In this document: piece after piece, positions 43,698 through 52,994 of the stretch | Position numbering within the stretch: position 1 is the first letter of the stretch | Layout: every line of letters starts with the position of its first letter | NCBI GenBank assembly: GCA_965221345.1 | Contig: CBDCSD010000001.1 | Coordinates: 1,054,001 to 1,118,000, forward strand | DNA from: Bin5 sp965221345 | Lineage (GTDB): Bacteria; Chloroflexota; Anaerolineae; Caldilineales; Caldilineaceae | DNA: 64,000 bases | Reading direction: 5' to 3' | Notes under the pieces: generated by a model | Told to the model about the DNA's origin: nothing | Databases searched by the model: none | What the model saw: the letters and a program-made list of their open reading frames with translations, nothing else | Made by a program: the position numbers and the translations under genes

Positions 43698-44576
43698 TTA
43701 CCCTTTCACGCCCGTAATCACTATGCCTTGGATGTAATGCTTCTGCGCCACGAAGAATAGGAGCACCGGCGGAAGCATGGCAATGAAGGAGACGACCATC
43801 AGTTCCGACCACAGCACGCCGTGCGCAGCACGCAGAAACGATAACGCGATTGCAAGCGGGTACGTTTCCATCCGGCTCAAATAGATCAAGGGCCCCAGAA
43901 ACTCGTTCCACGACCACGTGAACGCAAAGATCGCGGTGATGCCCAGCGCCGGCTTGCTCAACGGCAGCAGGATGCGCACGAACAGTCCTATGACACTGCA
44001 GCCGTCAATCCGCGCCGCGTCGTCCAGCTCCCGCGGGATCGTCGAATAAAACTGGCGCAGCAAAAAGATGAAATAGGCGTTGGCAAAGAAATGCGGGACG
44101 ATCAGAGGGTTGTACGAGTTGATCCAACCAATCTTGGAAAACAGTATAAACAGAGGGATCATCGTTACCTGCTGGGGCAGCATCATCGTACTCAGTACGA
44201 TGATGAACAGGACCCGGCTGCCTCGAAACTGTAAACGCGCGAAGGCGAAGGCAACGATGGCGTTGGAGAGAACCGTTCCCAGCGTGATCATGAGGCTCAT
44301 GTACATCGAGTTGCGGATAAACACCAGGAACGAGACCGGGAAGATCGTCACCGCCCGAATGTAGTTCGACCACTCAAACGGGTCCGGAATCCAGATCGGC
44401 GGAAATTTCGTGATCTGGTGGGGCGCTTTGAGCGATGTGGAGAGCATCCAGGCCAGTGGGATCATGACCACGATTGCACCGGCAATGAGAACAATGTGGA
44501 TCAGGATGGACTGCGTCCTCTGGCTCCGTCTTAAGCTCGCACGAGATGTCCCGATTCCTATGGCAGCGCCGCTCAT
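43698..44576 (-). CDS. Carbohydrate ABC transporter permease (MalG-like), operon 3
   Basis: A 292-residue CUT1 permease: first helix HIVLIAGAIVVMIPLAWML, EAA loop RELDDAARIDGCSVIGLFVR, and ending YIQGIVITGVKG. Its start overlaps the stop of the MalF-like gene in an ATGA arrangement. No ATPase is encoded in the operon. Confidence 0.94.
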   Translation of the reverse strand: MSGAAIGIGTSRASLRRSQRTQSILIHIVLIAGAIVVMIPLAWMLSTSLKAPHQITKFPPIWIPDPFEWSNYIRAVTIFPVSFLVFIRNSMYMSLMITLGTVLSNAIVAFAFARLQFRGSRVLFIIVLSTMMLPQQVTMIPLFILFSKIGWINSYNPLIVPHFFANAYFIFLLRQFYSTIPRELDDAARIDGCSVIGLFVRILLPLSKPALGITAIFAFTWSWNEFLGPLIYLSRMETYPLAIALSFLRAAHGVLWSELMVVSFIAMLPPVLLFFVAQKHYIQGIVITGVKG

Positions 44577-45553
44577 GACCTCTTCCCTCCAATATCGGTC
44601 TCATAGTAAACCCACGCCTTCGACGATCTGAAGAGCAGAAGTGTGAAGACCAGGAGAATCAGGAAGAAGATCCACGCATACGCGCTGGCGTACCCCATCC
44701 GATACTGCCGAAAAGCTACCTGATACAGGTACAGCACCATCATTAAAGTGGCATTGACAGGGCCCCCCTTGCCCTCGGTCATCACGTACACGTTGGTGAA
44801 CACCTGCGAAGACCAGATGATCTGCGTGACCACGACAAAGAACAGTGTCGGGCTGATCATCGGAATGGTGATGCTGCGGAACCGGCGCCAGATGCCGGCC
44901 CCGTCGATCGTGGCGGCCTCGTACAACTCGGTAGGAATGCCCTGCAGCCCCGCCAGGAAGATGAGCATGTTTGAACCCGAGCCCCAGACGCTCATGATCA
45001 CCAGTGCCAGCTTCGCCGTGCCCCTGTCGTACAGCCAGCGCGGTCCCTCGATCCCGACCAGCGACAACGCCCAGTTGATCAGCCCGAATTCCGGCTGAAA
45101 CAACCACAGCCACAGCAGCGAAGTGGCGATGGAAGGGATTATCGCGGGCAGATAATAGACGATTCGGTATGTGGGCTGTCCCGAGATGTTCTGATTGAGC
45201 AGAATGGCGATGAAAAAACCAACGCTTATCGTCAAGGGGATGCTGAGGAAAACGTAATAAGCCGTGTTGTACAGCGTGGTCCAGAACAGCGTTCGCGTCG
45301 AATCGAAGGAGAGAAGCTTCGTATAATTTTCAAAGCCTACAAACTCAAGTGTAAATAGATCGGTCTCAGTTAAACTCAGGCCGAGCGAGGTCAGCATTGG
45401 ACCGACAATGAACGCCAGAAATCCAATCACCCATGGGGAAATCAGGAGGTAAGCGATTAGCTCCTCCCGCTGACGCAACGTGCGCCGCGACCAGAAATTC
45501 GAGGAGAGCATCCTTGTCAAGGCAGTTCGGCCGCTCTGTGCTTGGGCGCCCAT
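44573..45553 (-). CDS. Sugar ABC transporter permease (MalF-like), operon 3
   Basis: A 326-residue CUT1 permease. The first helix is LIAYLLISPWVIGFLAFIVG and the EAA loop TELYEAATIDGAGIWRRFRS lies near residue 222. It lies after a GA-rich hairpin that follows the SBP gene, and overlaps its partner permease by 4 bp. Confidence 0.94.
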   Translation of the reverse strand: MGAQAQSGRTALTRMLSSNFWSRRTLRQREELIAYLLISPWVIGFLAFIVGPMLTSLGLSLTETDLFTLEFVGFENYTKLLSFDSTRTLFWTTLYNTAYYVFLSIPLTISVGFFIAILLNQNISGQPTYRIVYYLPAIIPSIATSLLWLWLFQPEFGLINWALSLVGIEGPRWLYDRGTAKLALVIMSVWGSGSNMLIFLAGLQGIPTELYEAATIDGAGIWRRFRSITIPMISPTLFFVVVTQIIWSSQVFTNVYVMTEGKGGPVNATLMMVLYLYQVAFRQYRMGYASAYAWIFFLILLVFTLLLFRSSKAWVYYETDIGGKRS

Positions 45554-45587
45554 GTAGACGATCCCCTATCCGAATTCGAGTTGCAAA

Positions 45588-45662
45588 AGAGGAGGAGAGA
45601 GGTGAGTGTTCAATCCCCTTGACGCGGGCGGCACCCGAGCAAGGCCTCACTCTCTCCTCTTT
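45588..45662 (-). repeat. GA/CT-rich inverted repeat at SBP-permease junction, operon 3
   Basis: AGAGGAGGAGAGAGGTGAG (45588-45606) pairs with CTCACTCTCTCCTCTTT (45646-45662) with few mismatches. It fills the 133-bp gap between the SBP stop and the permease start. Confidence 0.6.
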
Positions 45663-45686
45663 CTCACTCCTCGAAATTCAACTTGA

Positions 45687-47018
45687 TCAGGCAAAAAGCT
45701 CGTCGATTCGCTCTACGATCAGATTGACGCCTTCTTCCAGCCCGATGTCACCAGTCACCCAGATCTGCTCCCAAATCGGAGTAAAGACTTCCGAGTTGAC
45801 CTTCTCGTTCTCCTGGAAGGCAGGGTTCAGCCGTGCATGGTCCATGATGCGGGAGAAGGCGGCCACGTCGTAACCTTCAACCGCGCCCATCGACTCATTG
45901 TCCCAGGCAGTGCCGGCCACGCTGCGCCGCGACGGTTGCAGGCCGACAATGCTCAGCGCCATCACCTCTTGAGCCTCTGGTGAGGTCAGAAACGTCGCCA
46001 ACTGCACTGACGCGTCCGGCTCCTTCGTCTTCTTGGCAATGACATAGCCGTTGGCAAAAGTGAGGCCCGCCCTGCCGCCGTCGCGTACCACCGGCAAATC
46101 TGTAAAGTCCCACTCGAATTCGTTCTCACGAATATAGTTTGTGACAGTCCAACTGTGGGACTCCATGAACGCCACTTTGCCGGTCGAAAAGACGTTCCAC
46201 CAACCGACTTCAGGAATCGAGCCCGCGGCCGGCGCCACCGGATTGTCACCATAAATCTGGTCGTGGTTGAACTTGAGACCCTCCAAAGACCTTTCGCTGT
46301 CCAGGAGGCATTTCGTACCAAAGACTTCGGCATTCATCCACTCGCCGCCGTTCATCCAGACGTAGTGTTGCAGATAACCCTGGGCCACGTAATTTCCCCA
46401 CTGGACAGTCTTGCCGTCGGCGTCGCGCCTGGTCGTTGCCTCGTATGCCGCCAGATAGTCGTCCCAGGTCCAGTCGCCGCTAGGATGCTCGATCCCGGCT
46501 TCATCCAGCAGGTCCTTGTTATAGGCCATCACCACCGTCGACACATACTTGGGCAATCCGAACAACTGCCCATCCATGAGATGGGCATTGACGATGGCGG
46601 GATAGAAGTCCTCAAGGTAATCGCTGTCGAAATAATCGTCCAGCTGCAGCAGCTGGCCCTTCTGCATCAGGTTATAGTTGATGTTGCCCCAAACGAACAT
46701 GACATCGGGCGAATCGCCGGCTACCGCCTGCGTATAAAGTTTGTCGGCGTAGTCGGGCGACTCCGCGTTTTCAAACGTCACGTTGATGCCGGGATTTCCC
46801 TCCTCGAAACTGGGTATGATCTCGTCCGTCCAGAATGCAATACCCTCCGGACCGACCCAACTTCCCTCTGCCAGTCTGATCTCGATAGGCTCCTCGGCCA
46901 TCGCCGACCCTGATTCGTCAGGGGCGGCCGCCGGTGCGACGCAGGCCGCAAGCAGCCCGCCGCCGGCCGTCGTCGCCGACAGGCGCAGAAAATCGCGTCG
47001 GTTCATTCGTTTATTCAT
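45687..47018 (-). CDS. Sugar ABC transporter substrate-binding lipoprotein, operon 3, copy A
   Basis: A 443-residue CUT1 solute-binding protein. Start: ATG at 47016-47018 with CCAGGAGGCATTG before it. It has a Tat-like NRRDFLR motif and lipobox Cys26 (GLLAACVAP). It is a close paralogue of copy B (47405-48736), aligned along its whole length, with the same IEIRLAEGSWVGPEGIAFW and MNGGEWMN segments. It lies directly before the two permeases, so it is the more obvious partner. Ligand unknown. Confidence 0.93.
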   Translation of the reverse strand: MNKRMNRRDFLRLSATTAGGGLLAACVAPAAAPDESGSAMAEEPIEIRLAEGSWVGPEGIAFWTDEIIPSFEEGNPGINVTFENAESPDYADKLYTQAVAGDSPDVMFVWGNINYNLMQKGQLLQLDDYFDSDYLEDFYPAIVNAHLMDGQLFGLPKYVSTVVMAYNKDLLDEAGIEHPSGDWTWDDYLAAYEATTRRDADGKTVQWGNYVAQGYLQHYVWMNGGEWMNAEVFGTKCLLDSERSLEGLKFNHDQIYGDNPVAPAAGSIPEVGWWNVFSTGKVAFMESHSWTVTNYIRENEFEWDFTDLPVVRDGGRAGLTFANGYVIAKKTKEPDASVQLATFLTSPEAQEVMALSIVGLQPSRRSVAGTAWDNESMGAVEGYDVAAFSRIMDHARLNPAFQENEKVNSEVFTPIWEQIWVTGDIGLEEGVNLIVERIDELFA

Positions 47019-47262
47019 CAATGCCTCCTGGTTCGCACGTGGAAGTGTCAATATCAGTTTCGAACTCTTTACCCACTGTTACTTTCTTTACGCGCAGCCT
47101 CATCAGGTTGATTGGCGCGCATCCTCCCTTTCCACCTTACCCCGTTCCCCAAGCCGTCATCAATGCTGGCCGTTTCCCGCTGCACCCTACATTCCGAGGC
47201 CAGAAGGAATGCCCTCCAACTCATCCGGCACAAGGGCGATGCCTGTGCTAATCGTTCAAGTT

Positions 47263-47325
47263 AGGCCGGCGTGTTGTCCATCGCATTCCTTTGCAACCAA
47301 ATTGCGGTGGGCAACACACCGGCCT
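47263..47325 (-). terminator. Long inverted repeat between the two SBP genes
   Basis: AGGCCGGCGTGTTGTCC (47263-47279) pairs with sequence at 47309-47325 in 15 of 17 positions, loop 29 bp. It lies about 80 bp after the stop of SBP copy B, inside the 386-bp gap before copy A. No U-tract follows, so it may protect the copy B message or attenuate, not necessarily end it. The rest of the gap holds no gene. Confidence 0.45.
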
Positions 47326-47404
47326 TGCTCTATCTTCGTTCCGGATCGAGGCCTACTCAATCTGCCAGGTCCCTACAAAATTTCGCCCGACCTACTCTCT
47401 GCGA

Positions 47405-48736
47405 TCAGGCAAAAAGCTCGTCGATTCGCTCCACGATCAGATTGACGCCTTCTTCCAGGCCGAGCTCATTTGTGACCCAAATCTGGTCCCAGATCGGATC
47501 GAGAACCTCCGATCTGACCTTCTCATTCTCCTGGAAGGCCGGGTCGAGCCGTGCGTGGTCCATGATGCGGGAGAATGCGGCCACATCATAGCCTGCTTTC
47601 GCGCCCATCGATTCCACATCCCAGGCTTCCCCTGCGACGCTGCGACGGGTCGGTTGCAACCCAACGATGCTGAGCGCCATCGCCCTTTGTGCCCGCGGGC
47701 CGGTCAGGAACCTCACCATTTCAACCGCCGCGTCCGGCTCCTTCGTCAATTTGGCGACGCCATAGCCATCGGCGAAGGTGATTCCGGCTTTGCCGCCATC
47801 TGGGGATAACGGCAGATCGGCGAAGTCCCACCTGAAGTCGTTTTCGCGGATGTAGTTGGTAACCGTCCAACTGTGGGATTCTACGAAAGCGACCTTTCCG
47901 GTCGAGAATACGTTGCTCCAACCGACTTCAGGAATCGAACCGGGGACAGGGGCGACCTGAACGTCGCCGTAGATCTGGTCGTAGTTGAACTTGAGCGCCG
48001 CAATTGCCTCTTCACTGTCCAGCAGACATTTCGTGCCGAAGAGGGGGGCGTTCATCCACTCGCCGCCGTTCATCCAGACGTAGTGTTCCAGAATGTTATG
48101 GGCCACGTAGTTGCCCCACTGAACGATATTGCCATCGTCGTCTCGCTTGGTCGTCGCCTCGTATGCTACCAAGAAATCGTCCCAGGTCCACGTGCCATCG
48201 GGGTAGTCTACGCCAGCCTCGTCGAGGAAGTCCTTGTTGTAGGCCACCGCTGCCGTCGACACGTACTTGGGCATCCCGTACAGTTTCCCGTCCAGCAGGT
48301 GGGCATCGAGTTTGGCGGGATAGAAATCCTCCAGGTCTTCGCTGTCGAAGTAGTCGTCCAGTTGCAGCAGCTGGCCCTTTTGCATCAGGTTATAGTTGAT
48401 GCCACCCCAAATGAACATGACATCGGGAGCGTCGCCGGCGACCGACTGCGTGTAGAGTTTGTCGCGGTAGTCGGGTGACTCGGCGTTTTCGAATGTCACG
48501 TTGATGTTGGGTTGCTCTTCTTCGAAAGCGGGGATGATTTCGTCGGTCCAGAACGCGATCCCTTCAGGACCGACCCAACTTCCCTCAGCCAGTCTGATCT
48601 CGATCGGCTCTTCGGCCATCGCCGCCCCCGAATCGTCCGGAGCCGCCGCGGGAGCGACGCAGGCGGCAAGCAGTCCGCCGCCGGCCGTCGCCGCCGAGAG
48701 GCGCAGAAAACTGCGTCGGTTCATTCGCTGTGTCAT
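47405..48736 (-). CDS. Sugar ABC transporter substrate-binding lipoprotein, operon 3, copy B
   Basis: A 443-residue paralogue of copy A with the same length, the same Tat-like NRRSFLR motif and lipobox Cys26. Start: ATG at 48734-48736 with AGGAGGAAAAG before it. Differences from copy A are scattered, with clusters around residues 240-300, so the ligand may differ. Both end in GLEEGVNLIVERIDELFA. No second permease pair accompanies it, so the two binding proteins probably share the permeases at 43698-45553. It follows the ROK gene by 92 bp. Confidence 0.93.
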   Translation of the reverse strand: MTQRMNRRSFLRLSAATAGGGLLAACVAPAAAPDDSGAAMAEEPIEIRLAEGSWVGPEGIAFWTDEIIPAFEEEQPNINVTFENAESPDYRDKLYTQSVAGDAPDVMFIWGGINYNLMQKGQLLQLDDYFDSEDLEDFYPAKLDAHLLDGKLYGMPKYVSTAAVAYNKDFLDEAGVDYPDGTWTWDDFLVAYEATTKRDDDGNIVQWGNYVAHNILEHYVWMNGGEWMNAPLFGTKCLLDSEEAIAALKFNYDQIYGDVQVAPVPGSIPEVGWSNVFSTGKVAFVESHSWTVTNYIRENDFRWDFADLPLSPDGGKAGITFADGYGVAKLTKEPDAAVEMVRFLTGPRAQRAMALSIVGLQPTRRSVAGEAWDVESMGAKAGYDVAAFSRIMDHARLDPAFQENEKVRSEVLDPIWDQIWVTNELGLEEGVNLIVERIDELFA

Positions 48737-48828
48737 CTTTTCCTCCTGGTTCGTGAGCTTCATTCCTTGTTAAAAACATGGCGTGATAACGAAATAGATG
48801 CCGTCTGGTCGACCCATTGTCACCTCCG

Positions 48829-49803
48829 TCACACCCTGTCCACGTATGGCGCTTCGCACGTACGCCTTGCCTCCCCTAAGCTCTGAAATACTGTTGCCGC
48901 GGCGCCTATCAGCCCTGAATCTGCGCCCATGGCTGCCGGTAGAATCGGCAACCCGCGGCTATTCTCCGCCCAGATGTGAGACCGAGTTGAGGCTACAAAG
49001 CTGTCCCAATACAGCCCACCTGCCGATCCAAGCCCTCCCCCCACGACTATTGCTTCGGGGTCCATCACGTTGACCAGAAAACCTACACTGTTGCCGAGTG
49101 CTTCGCCGGCGCTCCTGACAACCCTGACGGCCTCTGGGTCGCCTTCCTCGGCAGCTGCCGTTACCTCCTCGCCCCGTTCCACTACCCGCGAGCCGTGCCG
49201 GTTATATCTCGCTACCAGAGCAGGTCCGCTTGCGAACTCCTCCAGAATGGGATTCAAGGATGTGCCGCAAGAACTGCATTCCATCGCAAAAGGACTGCTG
49301 GCCATGATCAACGCGTTGCCGCGCGCGCCGGCGAAAGGTCTACCGTCCTGAACCAACGTACTCGAAATGCCGGTCCCAACCGTCACGTAGACGAACAGCC
49401 TGTACCCCCGCCCAGCGCCGAACATCGCCTCGGCCAGGGCCCCCGCTCGCACATCCGATTCGACGACTGCCGGAGCCAGCGAAGAGAATGCAGCCCGCAC
49501 GCCATCGCCCTGCCATGCCAGCGAATGTGCGCTGGTGATGTTCCCCTCCGGATCAACCAGTTCAGGTACGCCGACACCGATGCCCTGCAGTTCCAGATCC
49601 ATCTTCCCGGCTTCAGCAATCAACTCCTCGGCCAGGGCCAGCGCATCGCCCAGCACCGCGTCTCCACCGCGCCGCGGCAGTGTCGGGATGGTCCGGCGGG
49701 CGAGAATAACGCCGGAAGAATGAGCGACGAGTCCGGCCGCGATCTTTGTTCCTCCCACGTCCAGGCCGATGGCACAGGCCGTGGGATCAAGGTTCTCTAC
49801 CAT
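48829..49803 (-). CDS. ROK family protein with degenerate zinc and substrate motifs
   Basis: A 324-residue protein of the ROK (sugar kinase/regulator) family without an N-terminal DNA-binding domain. The phosphate-binding GLDVGGTKIAAG is at residues about 13-24, ESDVRAGALAE holds the catalytic-type Asp, and VTVGTGISS follows. The usual E-G-H sugar-binding motif is not evident (GNALIMASSP), and the zinc motif CxCGxxGCxE is reduced to CSSCGTSLNP. Start: ATG at 49801-49803; it overlaps the end of the cupin gene by 17 bp. It could be a divergent glucokinase-like enzyme or a non-catalytic sensor. Confidence 0.82.
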   Translation of the reverse strand: MVENLDPTACAIGLDVGGTKIAAGLVAHSSGVILARRTIPTLPRRGGDAVLGDALALAEELIAEAGKMDLELQGIGVGVPELVDPEGNITSAHSLAWQGDGVRAAFSSLAPAVVESDVRAGALAEAMFGAGRGYRLFVYVTVGTGISSTLVQDGRPFAGARGNALIMASSPFAMECSSCGTSLNPILEEFASGPALVARYNRHGSRVVERGEEVTAAAEEGDPEAVRVVRSAGEALGNSVGFLVNVMDPEAIVVGGGLGSAGGLYWDSFVASTRSHIWAENSRGLPILPAAMGADSGLIGAAATVFQSLGEARRTCEAPYVDRV

Positions 49804-50674
49804 TGGAGAACAGATCCGGAATATCAGGCGAATACCGGGGCGCGATCCCGCAGAGAAAAGAAGTTGGCGCGCCCGACATATTGTAGTACTGGTGCGGCGT
49901 GCCCTCCGGGACGAAAAAGCCGTCGCCCGGACTGAGCTCATACCAGCGCGGCCCATCGTTTTCGGGAACGCGCACGTTAAGCGCGCCCTCAAGCAGGTAG
50001 AGACTCTCATCGCCGCCATGCACTTCCACATCGCTGCGCTGTCCCGCCAGCAACTCCATCCTCCCGACCGTCAGATGCTCGGTCGCGGCCAGGATTCCCA
50101 CCAGCAATTGCTGATCTGCCCCCTCCAGCCGCCACAGCAGATCCGCCTCGCGCACTACCCGTATCGTAAAGTTGGCCGTGGCTTCCGCTTGCACCTGCGG
50201 CCACCGGCCCAGCCACTGATCCTGCGAATACTTTGGCGCCGTCAGGTTCGGCTTCGTCTGCGCGTATGAACCCGACGTGCCCTGAGAAGGCGGCGGCGCG
50301 AAAAACTCGAGTACACGCAGCGGTTCCGGGCTGAAGTTGAAAGCGTGATGCCAGGTGTCGCGGCGGAAAAAGGCCGCTTCGCCCGGTTTGACCCGATGCA
50401 CCTCGCCCGTTTCAGGATTGCTCAGCACCATCACACCGCTGAGGACGTACAACACCTCATCGGCGGCAAAGATTGTACGATAGGCGTCCGAGTGACGAAA
50501 AGACCCGCCGGGGGCCAGACCGAAGACCAACTGGTGGATTTTTGCACTGGAAACATATATCCAGTCCGCCACCTCCCCCGACTCTTCGTCGCCCCAGAGA
50601 TGGCGCGTAACCGTCTCGTAAGGGATGTGCGACGGGCCGTCAAAAGTAGGCCGCGGCGAGGCCGAATAACTCAT
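49787..50674 (-). CDS. Double-cupin protein
   Basis: A 295-residue protein with two cupin folds. Cupin 1 (about residues 50-130) has EVLYVLSGVMVL and the later RRDTWHHAFN; cupin 2 (about 195-280) has GGDESLYLLEGALNV and VPEGTPHQYYNM. The histidines and glutamates fit metal binding, as in sugar isomerases, dioxygenases or sensors. The ATG overlaps the stop of the Gfo/Idh gene by one base (TGATG), so translation is coupled. A truncated copy of its first 32 residues is found in the mosaic at 53846-54385. Function unknown. Confidence 0.82.
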   Translation of the reverse strand: MSYSASPRPTFDGPSHIPYETVTRHLWGDEESGEVADWIYVSSAKIHQLVFGLAPGGSFRHSDAYRTIFAADEVLYVLSGVMVLSNPETGEVHRVKPGEAAFFRRDTWHHAFNFSPEPLRVLEFFAPPPSQGTSGSYAQTKPNLTAPKYSQDQWLGRWPQVQAEATANFTIRVVREADLLWRLEGADQQLLVGILAATEHLTVGRMELLAGQRSDVEVHGGDESLYLLEGALNVRVPENDGPRWYELSPGDGFFVPEGTPHQYYNMSGAPTSFLCGIAPRYSPDIPDLFSNGREP

Positions 50675-51780
50675 CAGCGCTGTGTCCAGTCATGAACCTT
50701 GTGCGGCGCTACTTCCTCCTGCTCTTCCTCGAATGTAGGCGGCGTGAACGAGCTCTCGATCATTTTTTCCTGCCCGTCGCCGCCCGATTCCTGCGCCTTG
50801 AGCATGATTTCAAGGACATGAAATGCGTGCTCCGGCTTGATGTCAGGTGTCTTGTCGTTGCGGATGCAGTCTACGAGGTGGCGCAGGCCGTCTGTCCACT
50901 GCCAGCCTCTGTCCGTACCTTCGTGAATCTGCCAGGCGCCTACGTCGTTGCGCCACAATTCATATCCGGTAGGGTTCCAGTCATCGCCCATCATTTGGAT
51001 GGTGCCCTCGCTGCCATAGACCTCGAGAGCCGGGCTTCGATACTTCTGCATAGTGAAGCCTGTCGACACAACTCCGAATACCGACTCGCCCCAATCGATC
51101 AGCACGTGCGCGTTGTCCTCGGCCTCCACCCGCATCATCTCACCGCCTACAACGCGATCGGGAATCGCCACGCCCGTCATTGCCATCACCCGCTTGGCCG
51201 GTCCCAGCCAGCCCGTCAGGCAGGTGATGTTGTAAACGCCCAGGTCAAACAGCGCGCCGCCGCCTTTGAGGTAGAACCAAGGTCTCCAATCGGGCCCGGA
51301 ATGGCCGTAGCGGGCGCGCGCCATTAACACCTTTCCAATATCTCCGCCGTGAATGTGGCGCCACATCGTCTGATAGGTGGCACTCAGGACGACATGTGGA
51401 GCGCAAACGAGATGGCCCGGACTGTGCCGGGCCATTTCAACGATCTCTGCCGCTTCCGCCAGGGTCACAGCCATCGGTTTCTCGACCAGGACGTGTTTGC
51501 CTGCCGCCAGCGCCGCACGCGTGATCGGTCCGTGCTCTCGCATTGAGGTCAATACCATCACCACGTCGACCTCTTCGGAATCGATAACCTCCTCGTAGTC
51601 GGTCGTGAATCGCTCAATGCCGAGCCTGTCCTGAACTACCTCCCGTACCTCTTCCCTGACGTCGCAGGCAATCGTAACGTCGACCGTGCCCACGGCCCGC
51701 ATCGGTTGGATAAGCCTCATGTAAGGGCGCTGCATTACGCTGCCGCAGCCGACAATCCCGATTCTCGTAGGTTGGGTCAT
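50674..51780 (-). CDS. Gfo/Idh/MocA family oxidoreductase, second gene
   Basis: A 368-residue NAD(P)-dependent oxidoreductase with the Rossmann motif IGIVGCGSVMQRPYMRL at the N-terminus and VEKPMAVTLAEAAEI (Lys near 100). It is only distantly related to the gene at 11685. RBS TGGAGATTT precedes the ATG. It heads the run Gfo/Idh, cupin, ROK, SBP copy B, and is translationally coupled to the cupin. A fragment of the 3' end of a related gene is found in the mosaic at 54272-54385. Substrate unknown. Confidence 0.92.
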   Translation of the reverse strand: MTQPTRIGIVGCGSVMQRPYMRLIQPMRAVGTVDVTIACDVREEVREVVQDRLGIERFTTDYEEVIDSEEVDVVMVLTSMREHGPITRAALAAGKHVLVEKPMAVTLAEAAEIVEMARHSPGHLVCAPHVVLSATYQTMWRHIHGGDIGKVLMARARYGHSGPDWRPWFYLKGGGALFDLGVYNITCLTGWLGPAKRVMAMTGVAIPDRVVGGEMMRVEAEDNAHVLIDWGESVFGVVSTGFTMQKYRSPALEVYGSEGTIQMMGDDWNPTGYELWRNDVGAWQIHEGTDRGWQWTDGLRHLVDCIRNDKTPDIKPEHAFHVLEIMLKAQESGGDGQEKMIESSFTPPTFEEEQEEVAPHKVHDWTQR

Positions 51781-51836
51781 CTGAAATCTCCATCAATGCG
51801 AAATCACTGTCGCGGTCGACACAGTTGCCGCCATGG

Positions 51837-52862
51837 TTACACGGCCGACGTCCGGATCTTGTGCTGGGCAAATCGCTTGGCCCGCATCTCTTCGTGCGCC
51901 TCGTCTGAGCCGTCGTGGCTGGTGCCGAACCAGTGGTCGAAAGGCATGTCCGGTTCGCCGTAGTTGCACTCGAAGTAGCGGTGATGCAACTGATGAAAAT
52001 AAGATGCCCCCGCCAGGTTGTACTTGCCGTTGACGATGACCGCCTCAAAGCCGACATGGCCCTGCGCCGGTGTGAGACCTGCGTGCTGCAGGTTCAACAC
52101 AACGTGAATCGGGTGTGACGGGATGATCCAGTGAATCGCCGCGCAACTGAAGTATAGGATGTGCTCAATTGGATGCATCGACAGCCCGGACCAGGGGCCG
52201 ACGTTGATGTTTCGGTGGTGCAGAAAGTGCCCGGCCTTGTAGAGCGGCGGCCAATGCAGGAGCCGGTGTGTCCAGTAGAAGTGGAACAGCCGCCACAAAG
52301 GAATGGCACACAACAAGAGGACGAAGTAGACCGGATGCGCGCGCGGATCCAGGTAGGGAATGTACTCATTAGCGTAAAGCCACAGAGTTATCACCTCGTA
52401 AGCCGTCCAGATCGTGCCGCCGCTAATGCAACTCCAGAAGATGTTGTCGAATAGCTGGTTGCCGCCCAGGAACTGCTTCTTCCCCTTTGCCATCCAATCC
52501 GGCGTGTACTTGAACTGGAAGCCTTGCGACTTGCGCGCCCACAGCCACAGGTGCCACGCGCTGACAATCACAATCAACATGATCTGGTTGCGTACGAAAA
52601 TATAAAGGATCCAGTCGGCGCTGAAACTCGTCATGCGGGACATCTCCGGCTGCAGATAGAGAACAGTCAGCGTGGCGATGACCATATAGATAAAATTCCA
52701 GGGAAAGAGGTAGTTGTACAACCATTTCGCCGCCTCCATCGGTTTGGGCGGCCAGGCGAAAATAGGATTGGGCAACTTGACCCCTTCCGGCTGCCAATTC
52801 CCGCGCTCGTCGCGCGGCATACCATCGCTTAAGCCATCCTTTTCAGCGCTAATGTCTGCCAT
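51837..52862 (-). CDS. Sterol desaturase / fatty acid hydroxylase family protein, copy 1
   Basis: A 341-residue membrane di-iron oxygenase. The histidine boxes are HRLLH (199-203), HFLHH (212-216) and HQLHH (290-294), preceded by hydrophobic segments at about 58-75, 85-105 and 145-165. Family members hydroxylate or desaturate lipids. The ATG has AAGGAGGGAGATC. A nearly identical copy lies at 54712-55737. The transaldolase-like gene is upstream on the same strand. Confidence 0.9.
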   Translation of the reverse strand: MADISAEKDGLSDGMPRDERGNWQPEGVKLPNPIFAWPPKPMEAAKWLYNYLFPWNFIYMVIATLTVLYLQPEMSRMTSFSADWILYIFVRNQIMLIVIVSAWHLWLWARKSQGFQFKYTPDWMAKGKKQFLGGNQLFDNIFWSCISGGTIWTAYEVITLWLYANEYIPYLDPRAHPVYFVLLLCAIPLWRLFHFYWTHRLLHWPPLYKAGHFLHHRNINVGPWSGLSMHPIEHILYFSCAAIHWIIPSHPIHVVLNLQHAGLTPAQGHVGFEAVIVNGKYNLAGASYFHQLHHRYFECNYGEPDMPFDHWFGTSHDGSDEAHEEMRAKRFAQHKIRTSAV

Positions 52863-52994
52863 GATCTCCCTCCTTGAGTATTGGCTCCGCGGCCCAAAGT
52901 GGTTCTGAGTTTCCTTTCGTGCCCGATGGCGTCCTGCCTTACTCTAAAGATTCACCGTACTGTCTCAATAAAGAGTTCCTGATCAGCAATGCCT

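Noticed and set aside
48004..48399. Plus-strand open frame opposite SBP copy B
   Set aside because: Antisense to a protein with signal peptide, lipobox and close paralogue; no independent support.
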